A stretch of DNA of 64,000 nt from an uncultured Pelagibacteraceae bacterium (GTDB taxonomy: Bacteria; Pseudomonadota; Alphaproteobacteria; Pelagibacterales; Pelagibacteraceae). The translations under genes were made by a program, and so were the position numbers. The DNA is taken from NCBI GenBank assembly GCA_902563575.1, contig CACEXV010000001.1:398354-462353 (forward strand), written 5' to 3'. Shown piece by piece: positions 22,485-32,405 of this stretch. The notes beneath the pieces were generated by a model, which searched no databases, was not told the origin of the DNA, and was given only the letters and a program-made list of their open reading frames with translations. The first letter of the stretch is position 1. Every line of letters begins with the position of its first letter.

Positions 22485-22750
22485 AAAGCTTAAGCTTTAA
22501 GAACTTATCTCAATAGATATTTTTTTAATAGGATTTTTTGAACTATAGGATCGTTATCTAGTTTTAGTTCTTTCTTCTTGAAAATTAAGTTTATTAACCA
22601 ATTCATAATCTCTATTATTAATTTTTAGATGTCCAAAAATAGGGATAAATATGTCTAAAATTGAGCTTATTAGAGCAAATTGCTTCATTTTTAACATTTA
22701 TTAATGAATGAATTTTTAATAAATTCCATTCCAGTTTATAATAAGAAATT

Positions 22751-25700
22751 ATGGCTCAAAACATTTCAGTCCCGGACATAGGTGATTTTAAGGACGTAGA
22801 AGTTATTGAAATTTTGGTAAAGCCTGGAGACAAAATCAAAAAGAACGATCCGATCGTAACGATTGAAAGCGATAAATCAAGTGTTGAAATACCTTCACCC
22901 TCTGAAGGTCAGATAAAGGATTTAAAAGTGAAAATTGGTGATAAAGTATCAGAGGGAAGTGTACTTGCGACTATTGAAAATGGCCAAGCAGCAAGTTCTG
23001 AAAAATTAACAGAAAAGAAAGTGGTAGAGAAAGAAATACCCCAAAAGAAAATAGAGGAGCCTAAAAAAAATGGTAATTTAAGTAATGGGGCTGGAATTCA
23101 ACAAGTTAAGAAAGTTTTTGCAGAACCAGCTTCAAAAGATGACATTGATCCGATCGAAACAAATGAATGGATAGAATCGTTAAATTCAGTGATTGAGTCT
23201 GATGGAGCACCAAGAGCAAGTTACCTACTAAATAAAGTAATTGATCAAGCTTATAAATCAGGACTAGTTTTGCCTGATACTAGAACAACTCCATATATAA
23301 ATACTATTCCGCCAGAAGCAGAAGCTAAATCCCCAGGGGACCAAAATATTGAAAAAAAATTAAGAGCAATCATTAGATGGAATGCGGCTGCAATGGTCGT
23401 TAAAGCGAACAAGAAAAGTTCTGAACTAGGTGGGCACATAGGTACTTTTGCATCCGCAGCAACGCTATATGACATTGGTATGAATCATTTTTGGAGAGCA
23501 AAAAATAATAAGTTTGGAGGGGACTTAATTTATTTTCAAGGTCACTCAGCTCCAGGTATGTACGCAAGAGCTTTTTTAGAAGGAAGACTTTCAGCCAAAC
23601 AATTGGATGGTTTCAGACAAGAAGTTGGTAAAGATGGACTTTCCTCTTATCCTCACCCTTGGTTGATGCCTGACTTTTGGCAGTTTCCAACTGTATCAAT
23701 GGGTCTTGGTCCTATCATGGCAATTTATCAGGCACGGTTCTTAAAATATTTAATCAACAGAGGTTTAGTCAAAGATGAAGGAAGGAAGATTTGGGTATTC
23801 TTAGGAGACGGAGAAATGGATGAGCCAGAGTCTATGGGAGCAATCGGTTTAGCTGCAAGAGAAAAATTAGATAACTTGATATTTGTAATTAATTGTAATC
23901 TTCAAAGGCTTGATGGGCCTGTAAGAGGTAATGGGAAAATTATTCAAGAACTCGAAGGAAGTTTTAGAGGAACCGGGTGGAACGTAATTAAAGTTATTTG
24001 GGGATCTTATTGGGATAAACTTCTGATGAAAGATAAGTCTGGCCTTCTTGTGAAAAGAATGAATGAATGTGTTGATGGAGAGTACCAAGCTTTTAAAGCG
24101 AAGGATGGTTTGTATGTAAGAGAAAAATTCTTTGGTAAATATCCTGAACTAAAAGAAATGGTATCTACTATGACAGACAAAGATATTTGGAGACTAAATA
24201 GAGGTGGTCACGATCCACATAAAGTTTATGCTGCCTACCATTCAGCAATGCAACATACTGGTTCTCCGACTGTTATTCTAGCAAAAACAATAAAAGGTTA
24301 CGGTATGGGAAAATCTGGTGAAAGTATAAATACAACTCACCAACAAAAAAAATTAGATGAGGAGGATTTACTCTATTACAGAGATCGTTTCGGTGTGCCT
24401 CTTACCGATAAACAAGTAAAAAATATTGAGTATTACAAACCAGATGAAAACTCTGAAGAAATTAAATATCTAAAAGCTCAAAGAATAAAACTTGGTGGTT
24501 TTATTCCAGAGAGAACCTCACTTGCAAAGCAAATCAAAGCTCCGCCTAAAGAAATTTTCGATAATTTTATGAAATCTACAGGAGATAAAGAAATGTCAAC
24601 TACGATGGCGTTAGTTAGAATGCTTACTGCACTACTAAGAGATAAAAATATATCACCAAGATTAGTTCCTATTATTCCAGACGAAGCAAGAACTTTTGGT
24701 ATGGAGGGATTCTTTCAAAAGATAGGAATATATGCGCATGAAGGTCAAAAATATGAGCCTGTGGACTCAGAACAATTAAGTTCTTACAGGGAAGATAAAA
24801 GTGGTCAAGTTTTAGAAGAGGGTATAAACGAGTCGGGAGCAATGTCATCTTGGATTGCAGCTGGTACATCTTACACAAATCATGATTTAGAAATGATACC
24901 TATTTATATCTTTTACTCTATGTTTGGTTTTCAGAGAGTTGGTGACTTAGCCTGGGCTGCTGGAGACTCACAAGCAAGAGGTTTTTTAATCGGAGCTACT
25001 GCTGGTAGAACAACTTTAGCAGGTGAAGGCCTTCAACACCAAGATGGTCATAGTCATTTATTAGCTTCAAATATTCCTAACTGTATAAGTTATGATCCTA
25101 CTTTTGCTTATGAGATGGCTGTAATATTTAGAGATGGACTAAAAAGAATGCATGAGAAAAAAGAAAATATTTTCTACTACATCACTGCAATGAATGAAAA
25201 TTACTCTCACCCAGAAAAGCCAAAGGGTTCCGATGAAGGAATTCTAAAGGGAATGTATTTATTGAAAGAAAACAATAACAAGAATAAAACTAAAGTGCAG
25301 CTTTTAGGTTCGGGGACAATTTTAAGAGAAATAATTGCTGCTGCAGAAATTCTATCTAAAGATTACGGTATCGACTCTGATGTTTGGAGCGTTACAAGTT
25401 TTAATGAATTAAGAAGAGACGGAATGGAGACAGAAAGATGGAATCTTCTTAATCCAGATGAAAAAAGAAAAAAATCTTATGTGCAAAAATGTCTATCAAA
25501 AAGAGATGGTCCTATTGTTGCTGCATCTGATTATACAAGATCATTTTCTGATCAGATAAGACCATATGTTGAAAAACCGTTTTACTCTTTAGGTACAGAT
25601 GGTTATGGAAGAAGTGACACGAGAAAAAATCTAAGAAAATTCTTCGAAGTAGATAAAGAACACATAGTTGCTTATACTTTAAGCGCCTTAGCAAAAGAAC

Positions 25701-25783
25701 AATTAATTGAAACTAAAAAAGCGGAGAAAGCGATAAAAAAATTTCAGATTGATAAAGATAGAGATTTTCCATCTAATTTATAA
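22751..25783 (+). CDS. aceE: Pyruvate dehydrogenase E1 (homodimeric AceE type) with N-terminal lipoyl domain
   Basis: 1010 aa; N-terminal lipoyl domain (VTIESDKSSVEIPSP), then AceE core (IDPIETNEWIESLNSVIESDGAPRASYLL, ELGGHIGTFASAATLYDIGMNHFWRA). Confidence 0.95.
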   Translation: MAQNISVPDIGDFKDVEVIEILVKPGDKIKKNDPIVTIESDKSSVEIPSPSEGQIKDLKVKIGDKVSEGSVLATIENGQAASSEKLTEKKVVEKEIPQKKIEEPKKNGNLSNGAGIQQVKKVFAEPASKDDIDPIETNEWIESLNSVIESDGAPRASYLLNKVIDQAYKSGLVLPDTRTTPYINTIPPEAEAKSPGDQNIEKKLRAIIRWNAAAMVVKANKKSSELGGHIGTFASAATLYDIGMNHFWRAKNNKFGGDLIYFQGHSAPGMYARAFLEGRLSAKQLDGFRQEVGKDGLSSYPHPWLMPDFWQFPTVSMGLGPIMAIYQARFLKYLINRGLVKDEGRKIWVFLGDGEMDEPESMGAIGLAAREKLDNLIFVINCNLQRLDGPVRGNGKIIQELEGSFRGTGWNVIKVIWGSYWDKLLMKDKSGLLVKRMNECVDGEYQAFKAKDGLYVREKFFGKYPELKEMVSTMTDKDIWRLNRGGHDPHKVYAAYHSAMQHTGSPTVILAKTIKGYGMGKSGESINTTHQQKKLDEEDLLYYRDRFGVPLTDKQVKNIEYYKPDENSEEIKYLKAQRIKLGGFIPERTSLAKQIKAPPKEIFDNFMKSTGDKEMSTTMALVRMLTALLRDKNISPRLVPIIPDEARTFGMEGFFQKIGIYAHEGQKYEPVDSEQLSSYREDKSGQVLEEGINESGAMSSWIAAGTSYTNHDLEMIPIYIFYSMFGFQRVGDLAWAAGDSQARGFLIGATAGRTTLAGEGLQHQDGHSHLLASNIPNCISYDPTFAYEMAVIFRDGLKRMHEKKENIFYYITAMNENYSHPEKPKGSDEGILKGMYLLKENNNKNKTKVQLLGSGTILREIIAAAEILSKDYGIDSDVWSVTSFNELRRDGMETERWNLLNPDEKRKKSYVQKCLSKRDGPIVAASDYTRSFSDQIRPYVEKPFYSLGTDGYGRSDTRKNLRKFFEVDKEHIVAYTLSALAKEQLIETKKAEKAIKKFQIDKDRDFPSNL

Positions 25784-25785
25784 AT

Positions 25786-27048
25786 ATGGCTAGTACAAAA
25801 ATTTTAGTTCCAGATATGGGTGACTTCAAGGATGTAGAGATTATTGAAGTTCTAGTCAAAGAGGGTCAACAAATAAAAAAAAATGATTCTCTTATTACAT
25901 TGGAGAGTGACAAATCAAGTGTTGAGGTACCCTCCACTCACGAAGGAGTTATTGAAAAAATAAATATTAAAGTAGGCGATAAAGTTAACAAGGGAGACTT
26001 AATTCTTAGTCTGAATGCAGAGAGTGCTACTGAGAAAAAAAAAGAAGTAGTCAGTGAGCAAAAAAAAGTAGAAAAGACAGAAATAAAAGAAATAAAAACT
26101 CAGAAACCAAAAGAAATAATTCCTATAGCGCCTACATCACAATCAGGTAGTAAGTCAGCTAGTCCAAAAGTTAGGAAATTTGCTCGAGAGGTTGGAGCCA
26201 ATATCAAAAATATTTCTGGTTCTCAGAGAGCGGGACGGGTAACTGAGGAAGATATAAAAAAACATATAAAAGACAAGTTGACTTCTGACACTGTTAAAAA
26301 AGAAACTCAGAAAAAATATAAAGACGAATATGATCACGCCGAATTTGGTAAAGTGGAGGTAAAAGATATTCCTAGGGTAAAGAGATTATCTGGTCCACAA
26401 TTAGTTAGGTCTTGGACTGAAATTCCTCATGTAACTCAACATGATGAAATAGATATAACTGAAATGGAAATATTCAGAAAATCTTTAAGGGATGTTTTTA
26501 CAGGGGAAAAAATTGCGATTACTCCATTAGCTTTTATAACAAGAGCGGTGGTAAATGCTCTAAAAACATATCCTAATTTTAATAGTTCTATTGATACAGA
26601 GTCAAATAAAATTACTTATAAAAAATATTTTCACATTGGTTTTGCAGTAGATACACCTCATGGCTTAATGGTACCTAAAATAAGAAATGTAGAGACAATG
26701 GGAATAAAAAAAATTTCAGATGAACTAAGAAAGGTTAGCAAATTATGTAGAGAGTTAAAAATCGATAAAAAGGAATTTTTTGGTGGATCTATGACGATTT
26801 CCAGTCTTGGGGGGATCGGAGGAAATTTTTTCACACCGATAATTAATCCGCCTGAAGTAGCTATCCTTGGTGTGGGAAAGGCCTTTGATAAAATATCTCG
26901 AATAGACGGTAAGTTTATTATTCGTAAAATGCTACCTATTTCATTATCTTACGATCATCGAATAATTGATGGAGCAGAAGCAGCGAGATTTTGTGTTCAT
27001 CTCGGTCAAAGTCTAGGTGAAGATTTTGCTTTCAAGCTTGCTGTTTAA
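25786..27048 (+). CDS. aceF: Dihydrolipoamide acetyltransferase (E2) of pyruvate dehydrogenase
   Basis: 420 aa; lipoyl domain (TLESDKSSVEVPST), E1/E3-binding domain (SPKVRKFAREVGANI), catalytic DHRIIDGAEAARF. Confidence 0.95.
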   Translation: MASTKILVPDMGDFKDVEIIEVLVKEGQQIKKNDSLITLESDKSSVEVPSTHEGVIEKINIKVGDKVNKGDLILSLNAESATEKKKEVVSEQKKVEKTEIKEIKTQKPKEIIPIAPTSQSGSKSASPKVRKFAREVGANIKNISGSQRAGRVTEEDIKKHIKDKLTSDTVKKETQKKYKDEYDHAEFGKVEVKDIPRVKRLSGPQLVRSWTEIPHVTQHDEIDITEMEIFRKSLRDVFTGEKIAITPLAFITRAVVNALKTYPNFNSSIDTESNKITYKKYFHIGFAVDTPHGLMVPKIRNVETMGIKKISDELRKVSKLCRELKIDKKEFFGGSMTISSLGGIGGNFFTPIINPPEVAILGVGKAFDKISRIDGKFIIRKMLPISLSYDHRIIDGAEAARFCVHLGQSLGEDFAFKLAV

Positions 27049-27071
27049 ATAATTTTCAATTAACTAATCTA

Positions 27072-27968
27072 ATGAATAAAAAAGTATTTTCCTTAATTTG
27101 TGCTATTTCCTGTTCCTTCATTTGGGGAACCGCATTTGTTGCTCAAGATATGGGTATGGATCACATTGGTCCTTTCACATTCACTGCGGTAAGATTATTT
27201 TTAGGATTTCTAACTTTACTTCCAATTATGTTGATACAGGGTCATCATTTAAAGAAAATAAATTTAAATCAAAATGCAAAAATTTTTTATTACCTTATTT
27301 TAGTAGGTTTCATGTTGTCTTTTGGTAATTCTTTTCAACAGTTAGCTTTGTTATACACCGATGTTGCTAACACTGCAGTGTTTACTGCTTTTTATGTAAT
27401 ATTAGTGCCTATGATAGCTTATTATTATTTTTCAAAAAATATTCACTGGTCTATATGGCCTTCGGCTCTTTTTTGTTTATTAGGCGGATTTCTTCTGACT
27501 AATCTTGAGAGTTTAAGTGTTAAAATTGGAGACAGTATCGCTGTCCTGAATGCATTTATGTGGGCTTTTCATATTGTGTTCATTTCGAAACTAATAAAAA
27601 TTTATAATTATCCGGTTATAGTTGCTTGCTTACAATGTTTAATTGGATCTTTTTTTGCTTTCATTCCAGCTATAATTTTTGAAACAATTATTTTTTCTAA
27701 TATTCTTTTAGAATATAAAGAACTATTGTATGCTGGCGTACTGTCAAGTGGATTGGCATTTTTACTCCAAGTATATAGTCAACAAAATCTTCCGCCTGCA
27801 CCGGTAACAATAATATTTTCTTTGGAAGGTGTTTTTGCATCCATATTTGGATGGATTATTTTAGACCAATTTTTAACGGAAATTAAAATTTTTGGCATAA
27901 TTATAATACTTTCATCTGTAATTTTTTCACAACTAGTTCCAATTTATGGTAAAAAAAAATATGGATGA
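27072..27968 (+). CDS. EamA/DMT-family transporter
   Basis: 298 aa; about 10 hydrophobic segments; CSFIWGTAFVAQDMGMDHIGPFTFTAVRLFLG. Confidence 0.9.
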   Translation: MNKKVFSLICAISCSFIWGTAFVAQDMGMDHIGPFTFTAVRLFLGFLTLLPIMLIQGHHLKKINLNQNAKIFYYLILVGFMLSFGNSFQQLALLYTDVANTAVFTAFYVILVPMIAYYYFSKNIHWSIWPSALFCLLGGFLLTNLESLSVKIGDSIAVLNAFMWAFHIVFISKLIKIYNYPVIVACLQCLIGSFFAFIPAIIFETIIFSNILLEYKELLYAGVLSSGLAFLLQVYSQQNLPPAPVTIIFSLEGVFASIFGWIILDQFLTEIKIFGIIIILSSVIFSQLVPIYGKKKYG

Positions 27969-28338
27969 GTCAAAAAAAGGATTTATAAAACATCTCGGAG
28001 GTTTGTCGTTTAGAAAAATCGACGACAATAATTATGAATTTTCTGGAAAAATTCAAGATATGCACTTAAATACTGGAGGTATTGCTCATGGCGGTTACCT
28101 TGCGACTATAGCAGATGCTGGGATGGGAACTGCCGCACATATGATAGCTTCTGGTAAAAGATGTGTAACAATCAATTTAGATTTAAAATTTATCTCTGCA
28201 GGCAAACCTGGAGATTTATTAGTTGGTAAAGTAAAAATATTAAAGAAAACAAAAACATTAGTATTCATAACTTGTGAAATAAATAGTTCCACAGAAATTG
28301 TAGTATCTGCAAATGGTACATGGAAAATTTTGAATTAG
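27961..28338 (+). CDS. PaaI-type hotdog thioesterase
   Basis: MDESKKGFIKHLGGLSF..LNTGGIAHGGYLATIADAGMGTAAH; ATG at 27961 preferred over track start 27946. Confidence 0.85.
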   Translation: MDESKKGFIKHLGGLSFRKIDDNNYEFSGKIQDMHLNTGGIAHGGYLATIADAGMGTAAHMIASGKRCVTINLDLKFISAGKPGDLLVGKVKILKKTKTLVFITCEINSSTEIVVSANGTWKILN

Positions 28339-28784
28339 TTAGGAATAAAAATTAAACACAAACCGTTGTTACAATATCTTTTCCCACTTTTACCTGGACC
28401 ATCATTAAATACGTGACCATGGTGGGCTCCACACTTTGCGCAGTGATATTCAGTTCTTTTCATGCCAAAAGAGTAATCGATCTTGGTTTTAAAAGCTCCT
28501 GGCAAAGCTTCTGTGAACGATGGCCAGCCAGTCCCGCTATCGAATTTAGCAGTAGAGTCAAATAATTTAGCGTTACAATTTGCACAATGATATGACCCAT
28601 CTCTTTTTTCATAATTCAATATGCTGCTACCTGCTCGCTCAGTCCCCTCCTTAAACATGATATCTTTTTGTTCTTCGGTAAGATTTGGATTAATTATCTT
28701 TTTTTCAATAGCTAATATTTTGAATGGAAATACTAGGTAGAGTATCCCATATAGAAATGCTTTTATAAATTTTCTTTTACTCAT
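28335..28784 (-). CDS. msrB: Peptide-methionine (R)-S-oxide reductase with N-terminal signal/anchor
   Basis: 149 aa; CxxC pairs (CANCNAKLF, CAKCGAHHGHVFNDGPG), RYCNNGLCLIFIP. Confidence 0.95.
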   Translation of the reverse strand: MSKRKFIKAFLYGILYLVFPFKILAIEKKIINPNLTEEQKDIMFKEGTERAGSSILNYEKRDGSYHCANCNAKLFDSTAKFDSGTGWPSFTEALPGAFKTKIDYSFGMKRTEYHCAKCGAHHGHVFNDGPGKSGKRYCNNGLCLIFIPN

Positions 28785-28934
28785 TTATTTTTTTTGTCTT
28801 ATCTTAGTTATACCACAATCTTTACACTTTACAGTCTCGGTAGAACCAGCTGCTCCGAAACCAAACTTCGTATCAATTATATCGTATCTATGTAAACCAA
28901 TATAGCAGAACCATTTATAAATCTGCTTCAGCAT
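28785..28934 (-). CDS. Small CxxC protein, 49 aa (MLKQIYKWFCYIGLHRYDIIDTKFGFGAAGSTETVKCKDCGITKIRQKK)
   Basis: Manual reverse-strand translation; stop directly abuts msrB start (TAAATG) and start is 6 bp from the TRAP permease stop. Absent from ORF track. Confidence 0.65.
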   Translation of the reverse strand: MLKQIYKWFCYIGLHRYDIIDTKFGFGAAGSTETVKCKDCGITKIRQKK

Positions 28935-28939
28935 AATAA

Positions 28940-31285
28940 TTACTCAAATTTTCTTCTGTAATTATTATATCCAAAAATGAAAATTAACAAAAAAGAAAAA
29001 GGATAAATTATTGCTTTATTTGGCCTGTCTACGTTTTCAATTTTAAATTCTGTAATAACATCGTCAGTTTCAATGCCGGCTTTTTTTGCTAGACCATTCC
29101 ATTTTAAAGTATCCACTGTTAATCTTCCTTCTTTATCAACTAAATTAATACCGTATTCCTCTAGGTTATATTTTTTAATAAAGCTATCCTTTTTAATAAC
29201 AAATAATTTATATCTATCTCCATACTCTGTTCGTCTTGTTACTTTAATATGTACCTCTTTATCAGGATTAAATTGAAGATTAATTATTTTATCTGCCTGA
29301 AGGGATTGTTTTTCAAATTTAGGGTAGAACTTATCTAGAATATAACCGGGTCTAAATAGCGACATAGAAATTAAAAGGAAAACGACTATCTCGTACCATT
29401 TTAGTTTATTTACAAACCATCCTTGTGTTGCTGCAGTAAATATTAAAATTGCGGCCAAGGACGTTAGGACAACGGTTATACCATGCCAAAAATTTTCGAT
29501 ACCAATCAATAAAAGTTCTGGGTTAAAAATAAATACGATAGGCAAGATTCCAGTTCTTAAACTATACCAAAAAGCCTGAACGCCTGTTTTAATTGGATCT
29601 GCCTTTGAAATTGCAGCGGCTGCATATGAAGCAAGCCCTACTGGAGGAGTAACATCTGCCATTAAACCGTAATAGAAAACATATAAATGAATAGCTATAA
29701 GAGGAAAAACGTAACCAGAGGCACTTCCCACTTCTACAACAACTTGAGCCATCAAAGCCGCAACTACGAGATAATTGGCTGTCGTCGGTAACCCCATTCC
29801 TAATATAATACAAAGCACAGCGGTTAATAAAAGAAGTGTAATTACATTTCCTCCAGAAATTGCCTCAACAATTACAATTAGATTATTACTTAAACCAGTT
29901 GATGCTACCGCTCCTACTATTATTCCAGCAGTCGCAATTGCTATCGCGACACTGATCATATTTAGAGCTCCCTTTTCTAATCCGGTTATAACTTTGTTGT
30001 ATCCCCCACGTAATCCATTTAAAAAACCCTCATTTAATTGAATGGCAGTAAGAACTTCTTTGACAATGATGATCAAAAATAAAGATAAAATTGAGTAAAA
30101 TACTGCGGATGCTGCAGTCCAACGCTCTACTAATAATAAGTATACTAAAATAAATATTGGTATTAAAAAGTGGATACCACTTAAAAATGTTTTTCCAAGT
30201 GGTGGTATTTGATCTTCTGGTAATCCCTTTATGTTTAATTTTACAGATTCTAAATGTGAAATATAAAATAAAGCAATATAGGAGATAATAGCTGGTAAAA
30301 ATGCATGGGTTATAACCGTAAAATATGAGATCCCTAGCAATTCAGCCATTACAAATGCAGCAGCACCCATAATTGGCGGCATGATCTGACCGTTAACTGA
30401 TGCAGCAACTTCAATGGCACCGGCTTTAGTAGGCGTAAGACCAGTTCTTTTCATTATCGGAATTGTGAAAGTTCCAGTGGTAACAGTATTTGCGACTGAA
30501 GATCCAGAAATCAATCCAGTTAATCCAGAAGCTAAAATTGCAGCTTTAGCGGGACCCCCTCTCATTTTACCGACTAATGCAAAAGCTAAATTTAGGAAAT
30601 ACTTTCCACCTCCTGCTGCATCTAGAGTAGCACCAAACAAAACAAAAAGAAAAATAAAACTTACTGATACACTTATAGGTATTCCAAAAATTGCTTCCCC
30701 GCCAAACCAATGGTAGCCAACAAGTCTTGTTATCGATAAACCTTGGTGGGAGATTAAATCAGGCATTTTCTGACCAAAAACAGAAAAGAATAAAAATATT
30801 AAAGCTATTGCAACTAAAGGGAGCCCAATAGCTCTTCTAGTGGCCTCTAAAAGAAGTAATATGCCAAAACTTCCAAGTATTAACTCATAAGGAATCCTCA
30901 ATCCAAAAAAATCAAATGATGCAAGTATACCTTGCCTATAAACTAAACCTTCATACTCTATTACAAGATAAAACGTAGCTACAAGAGAAATTAAAGCTAA
31001 AACAAAGTCATAACTATTTATAGGGGAATTTCTTTTTGATTTTAAAGTAGGGTAAGCTAAAAAGCAAAGACCCATACCAAATGCAAGATGGATTGCTCTT
31101 GCGGGTACATCAATAAACTTTCCGAAGTCTAATAAAAATGGTAACGGCGAAGCATACCATAACTGGAACAATGACCATGAAATTGCTAATAATCCGACTA
31201 GTTTAAGATTCCAACTTTTTAGTATTCTTCTAGAACCACCTTCTTCATCGTGTTGTTTAAAAAAACTTTCATTTACTTGTGACAT
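28940..31285 (-). CDS. TRAP transporter fused small/large permease (TAXI-associated, C-terminal DUF3394-like PDZ-type region)
   Basis: 781 aa; ASGLTGLISGSSVANTVTTGTFTIPIMKRTG, GLPTTANYLVVAALMA; C-terminal GLAKKAGIETDDVITEFKIENVDRPNK. Confidence 0.92.
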   Translation of the reverse strand: MSQVNESFFKQHDEEGGSRRILKSWNLKLVGLLAISWSLFQLWYASPLPFLLDFGKFIDVPARAIHLAFGMGLCFLAYPTLKSKRNSPINSYDFVLALISLVATFYLVIEYEGLVYRQGILASFDFFGLRIPYELILGSFGILLLLEATRRAIGLPLVAIALIFLFFSVFGQKMPDLISHQGLSITRLVGYHWFGGEAIFGIPISVSVSFIFLFVLFGATLDAAGGGKYFLNLAFALVGKMRGGPAKAAILASGLTGLISGSSVANTVTTGTFTIPIMKRTGLTPTKAGAIEVAASVNGQIMPPIMGAAAFVMAELLGISYFTVITHAFLPAIISYIALFYISHLESVKLNIKGLPEDQIPPLGKTFLSGIHFLIPIFILVYLLLVERWTAASAVFYSILSLFLIIIVKEVLTAIQLNEGFLNGLRGGYNKVITGLEKGALNMISVAIAIATAGIIVGAVASTGLSNNLIVIVEAISGGNVITLLLLTAVLCIILGMGLPTTANYLVVAALMAQVVVEVGSASGYVFPLIAIHLYVFYYGLMADVTPPVGLASYAAAAISKADPIKTGVQAFWYSLRTGILPIVFIFNPELLLIGIENFWHGITVVLTSLAAILIFTAATQGWFVNKLKWYEIVVFLLISMSLFRPGYILDKFYPKFEKQSLQADKIINLQFNPDKEVHIKVTRRTEYGDRYKLFVIKKDSFIKKYNLEEYGINLVDKEGRLTVDTLKWNGLAKKAGIETDDVITEFKIENVDRPNKAIIYPFSFLLIFIFGYNNYRRKFE

Positions 31286-31296
31286 TTAAAGAGCAT

Positions 31297-31329
31297 AAAA
31301 AAAAAGGCCCAGTTTTTCAACTGGGCCTT
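31297..31329 (-). terminator. Intercistronic intrinsic terminator/attenuator between TAXI receptor and permease genes
   Basis: Perfect 11-bp stem AAGGCCCAGTT-TTTC-AACTGGGCCTT; followed on the minus strand by a 9-nt T run. Confidence 0.8.
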
Positions 31330-31342
31330 AAATTTATTAAGC

Positions 31343-32341
31343 TTACATTAAGCCTTTTTCTTTATAATATTTAACTGCACCTGGGTGTAACGGGGCAGAA
31401 AGACCGTCAACGATCATTTTTTTAGGATCTAAGTTAGCAAATGCAGGGTGTTGTTTTCTAAAATCATCAAGATTTTCAAAAACAGCTTTTGTTACTGCAT
31501 AAACTAAGTCTTCAGAAACATCTGCACTTGTTACAAATGATGCCATAACACCAAAAGTAGTTACATCTTTTTTTGAAGTTTTGTAAGTACCTTTTGGAAT
31601 CGTCGCGAATGCATAAAAAGGATTATCAGCCACTAGCTTCTTAACTGCATCTGTATTCAAGTTTATTATACTTGCGCCGCATCCATCAGTAGATTGTGCA
31701 ACTCCAGCATTTGGTACACCAACTGTGTAACCAAAAGCATCGATTTTTTTATCACAAAGAGCACCTGATTGTTCAGACGAAGTTAGCTCAGACGTTGATC
31801 CAAAATATCCAGTGTCAACCCCGTGTGCTTCCATTAGAACTTCAAAAGTTCCTCTTTGTCCTGATCCAGGGTTACCAATATTTACTTTTTTACCTTTCAA
31901 AGACTTCCAATCTTTTATTTTGGAACCTTTTCTAGCTATAATTTGAAATGGCTCTGGATGAGCAGAGAAAACTGCTCTTAATTTATCGTAAGGTTTTACT
32001 TTATCAGGTCTTGTTCCATTATATGCATGGTATTGCCAGTCTGACTGAGCTACACCAAATTGTAACTCACCTTGCATGATCTGTCCTATGTTGTAAGTAG
32101 AACCTCCAGTTGAAGGAGCAGAGCATCTTAATGCCTTATCTGTTCCTTTTTTTCTTCCATGCTCCGCAGATTGTATTTTTGCAACCATTTTACATACAGC
32201 ATTTCCTACTTGAAAATAAACACCAGTAGGTCCACCAGTTCCTATTGAAAAAAACTCAGCAGATTTTGCTATTGAAGTAATTGGGCTTGATATCGCAAAT
32301 AATACTAATGCAGCAGAGATTGTTGATATTAGTTTTTTCAT
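31343..32341 (-). CDS. TAXI-family TRAP transporter solute receptor
   Basis: 332 aa; signal peptide, FFSIGTGGPTGVYFQVGNAVCKMV. Confidence 0.93.
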   Translation of the reverse strand: MKKLISTISAALVLFAISSPITSIAKSAEFFSIGTGGPTGVYFQVGNAVCKMVAKIQSAEHGRKKGTDKALRCSAPSTGGSTYNIGQIMQGELQFGVAQSDWQYHAYNGTRPDKVKPYDKLRAVFSAHPEPFQIIARKGSKIKDWKSLKGKKVNIGNPGSGQRGTFEVLMEAHGVDTGYFGSTSELTSSEQSGALCDKKIDAFGYTVGVPNAGVAQSTDGCGASIINLNTDAVKKLVADNPFYAFATIPKGTYKTSKKDVTTFGVMASFVTSADVSEDLVYAVTKAVFENLDDFRKQHPAFANLDPKKMIVDGLSAPLHPGAVKYYKEKGLM

Positions 32342-32405
32342 CGTATCCCCCTTGTTTAAGTTTTAAGATTTAACTACTTTGTTAGTTCAAGGTCAAAGGG
32401 ATTCT

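Noticed and set aside
22651-22704. 17-codon ORF MSKIELIRANCFIFNIY upstream of aceE as a leader peptide
   Set aside because: No run of regulatory codons and no convincing mutually exclusive hairpins; likely chance.
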